In this document: piece after piece, positions 63,199 through 64,000 of the stretch
Layout of the letters: every line of letters begins with the position of its first letter
Numbering within the stretch: position 1 is the stretch's first letter
Translations under genes and position numbers: made by a program
The notes under the pieces: generated by a model
Seen by the model: the letters and a program-made list of their open reading frames with translations, nothing else
What the model was told of the DNA's origin: nothing
Database searches by the model: none
Assembly: GCA_014804755.1 (NCBI GenBank)
Contig: JAAUZE010000009.1
Coordinates: forward strand, 129,407 to 193,406
Origin: Lachnospiraceae bacterium
Lineage (GTDB): Bacteria > Bacillota > Clostridia > Lachnospirales > Lachnospiraceae
DNA: 64,000 nt
Direction: 5' to 3'

Positions 63199-64000
63199 CT
63201 ATTCGCTCTCTGTCCCGGCATCCATGCCCTCGTCCTCGTAGGTCTCTTCTTCCTCCTCGACGATCTCGATATATTCCTCCACAAAATCTTCGCCCGTCAC
63301 CTGTTTCTTAATCTGCTCCGAAAGCTTTTTTAACGTGAGGTTCGCATCATCCCCAAGCCAGATATTCGTAAAGCACATCTCCAGCTCCACCCAGAAATTG
63401 CTTGACTCCACGACCTTCGGCATCGGCACGGACAGCGCATACGCCTGATCGATCGTGTAGAAAACGGGATTCTCGTCATGCGGAATATACCTGCACGCGG
63501 ATGCCTTGCCTGTTCTTGCATACAGGGAATCTGAATAGGTCGCGCAGATGTATCGCGCAAATACACTTGCCGCCTCCTTCTTATCACTGTATCCGTTGAT
63601 CGCGACACAGTTCGTCACCGATACCTCTTTCGCCGCCAGCTCATCGCTCAGATCCGGGATCAGCCCGACGCCGTACTCATAGGCAAAACGTTCTTCTTCC
63701 TTCGCCTTCTCCAGCATTGCGACCGCATCAGTTGTCGCGATTGTAAAAATAATCTTTCCGTCAATGAATTCCTGCATGACACCCGTGTAGGTCGTCGCGT
63801 CCGCTTCGATGGAAAAGAACTGATTCAGGTCTTGGTAAATGTTCAGACATCGGATCGTATTCTCGTTATAAATGTCGATCACGTTCGGATCGTCCCCTGC
63901 CGGTCCGCCGATCTGAATGGAATCTCCCGCAAAAAAGTAATTATAAAAAATATCCGAAACATCCCACTTAAAAATGGAATCCACATTTTCCGGCGCATCG
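63199..64000 (-). CDS. ABC transporter sugar-binding protein, MalE type (5' end outside window)
   Basis: The frame is open to the window edge, 266 residues visible. Matches the C-terminal half of carbohydrate-binding lipoproteins: GKIIFTIATTDAVAMLEKA, YEYGVGLIPDL, CVAINGYSDKKEAASVFARYI, ARTGKASACRYIP. The C-terminus is an acidic Glu/Asp tail. It delivers a sugar (maltodextrin is suggested by family likeness) to a membrane transporter. The N-terminal signal and lipobox lie beyond base 64000. Confidence 0.82.
   Translation of the reverse strand, partial: DAPENVDSIFKWDVSDIFYNYFFAGDSIQIGGPAGDDPNVIDIYNENTIRCLNIYQDLNQFFSIEADATTYTGVMQEFIDGKIIFTIATTDAVAMLEKAKEEERFAYEYGVGLIPDLSDELAAKEVSVTNCVAINGYSDKKEAASVFARYICATYSDSLYARTGKASACRYIPHDENPVFYTIDQAYALSVPMPKVVESSNFWVELEMCFTNIWLGDDANLTLKKLSEQIKKQVTGEDFVEEYIEIVEEEEETYEDEGMDAGTESE

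Overview
The window looks like a chromosome segment of a Gram-positive anaerobe of the class Clostridia, most likely Lachnospiraceae. The reasons are strong AGGAGG-type ribosome sites, lipoproteins and class B sortase remains, GerMN and ComEA/ComEC proteins, KKKKK-tailed surface proteins, a GH13 pullulanase and near 50% G+C. No species can be named from the sequence. Almost every host gene is on the minus strand. The main exception is a plus-strand block at 34.3-37.2 kb.

Host left part (1-12.5 kb): the end of a sugar-phosphate kinase gene (fruK), htpG behind a near-perfect CIRCE operator, a PrsA-like foldase lipoprotein, a PHP phosphoesterase, a zinc-ribbon membrane protein with eleven 13-residue repeats overlapping folA, a beta-CASP metallo-hydrolase, a truncated SDR, a papain-fold-like unknown, a PAS/HD-GYP signalling protein, and tRNA-Gly(GCC).

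Integrated element (12516-21626): a filamentous phage-like prophage inserted in the 3' end of tRNA-Gly. It is bounded by 27-bp direct repeats, which predicts a 9084-bp circle. It encodes a tyrosine integrase, a Zot/pI-type ATPase, a pVI-like membrane protein, a large secreted pIII-like adsorption protein, a pVIII-like coat protein and other small membrane proteins, and a candidate ssDNA-binding protein. It also has a ribbon-helix-helix regulator, an SprT-like metalloprotease and a replication initiator. The initiator is not the usual inovirus kind. It has the three HUH endonuclease motifs plus an SF3 helicase, the architecture of eukaryotic CRESS-DNA virus Reps. About 100 bp upstream lies a 14-bp stem, 7-nt loop hairpin carrying CAGTATTAC on the rep-sense strand, flanked by repeated GCGAC iterons: a textbook CRESS origin. 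Two regulatory arrays, each with three TCTTGTACAWGA palindromes in nearly the same layout, flank the early and late operons. I judge this hybrid to be the most interesting system in the window.

Host middle part (21.6-45 kb): a membrane-anchored GH3 hydrolase with a long untranslated leader, a TauE-type permease, a MacB-like ABC operon with a COG1361-type surface protein, a GT2 glycosyltransferase, a nucleotidase plus mutY unit behind LexA-like boxes, small unknowns, and the plus-strand block (methyltransferase, TetR, AlkD-like, lipoprotein). Then come a frameshifted MATE transporter with a divergent AraC regulator, a TIR-domain membrane protein, and a surface beta-helix gene apparently fused by deletion to the tail of a class B sortase gene.

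Host right part (45-64 kb): a CPBP protease, a possible 54-residue small protein, pullulanase, GNAT, YqeY, an aberrant short flagellin with FlaG, an Rpn-type nuclease, UDP-glucuronate decarboxylase, holA, comEC, a GerMN lipoprotein, an OmpR/HisKA two-component pair, comEA, a DMT-type transporter and the end of a sugar-binding protein gene.
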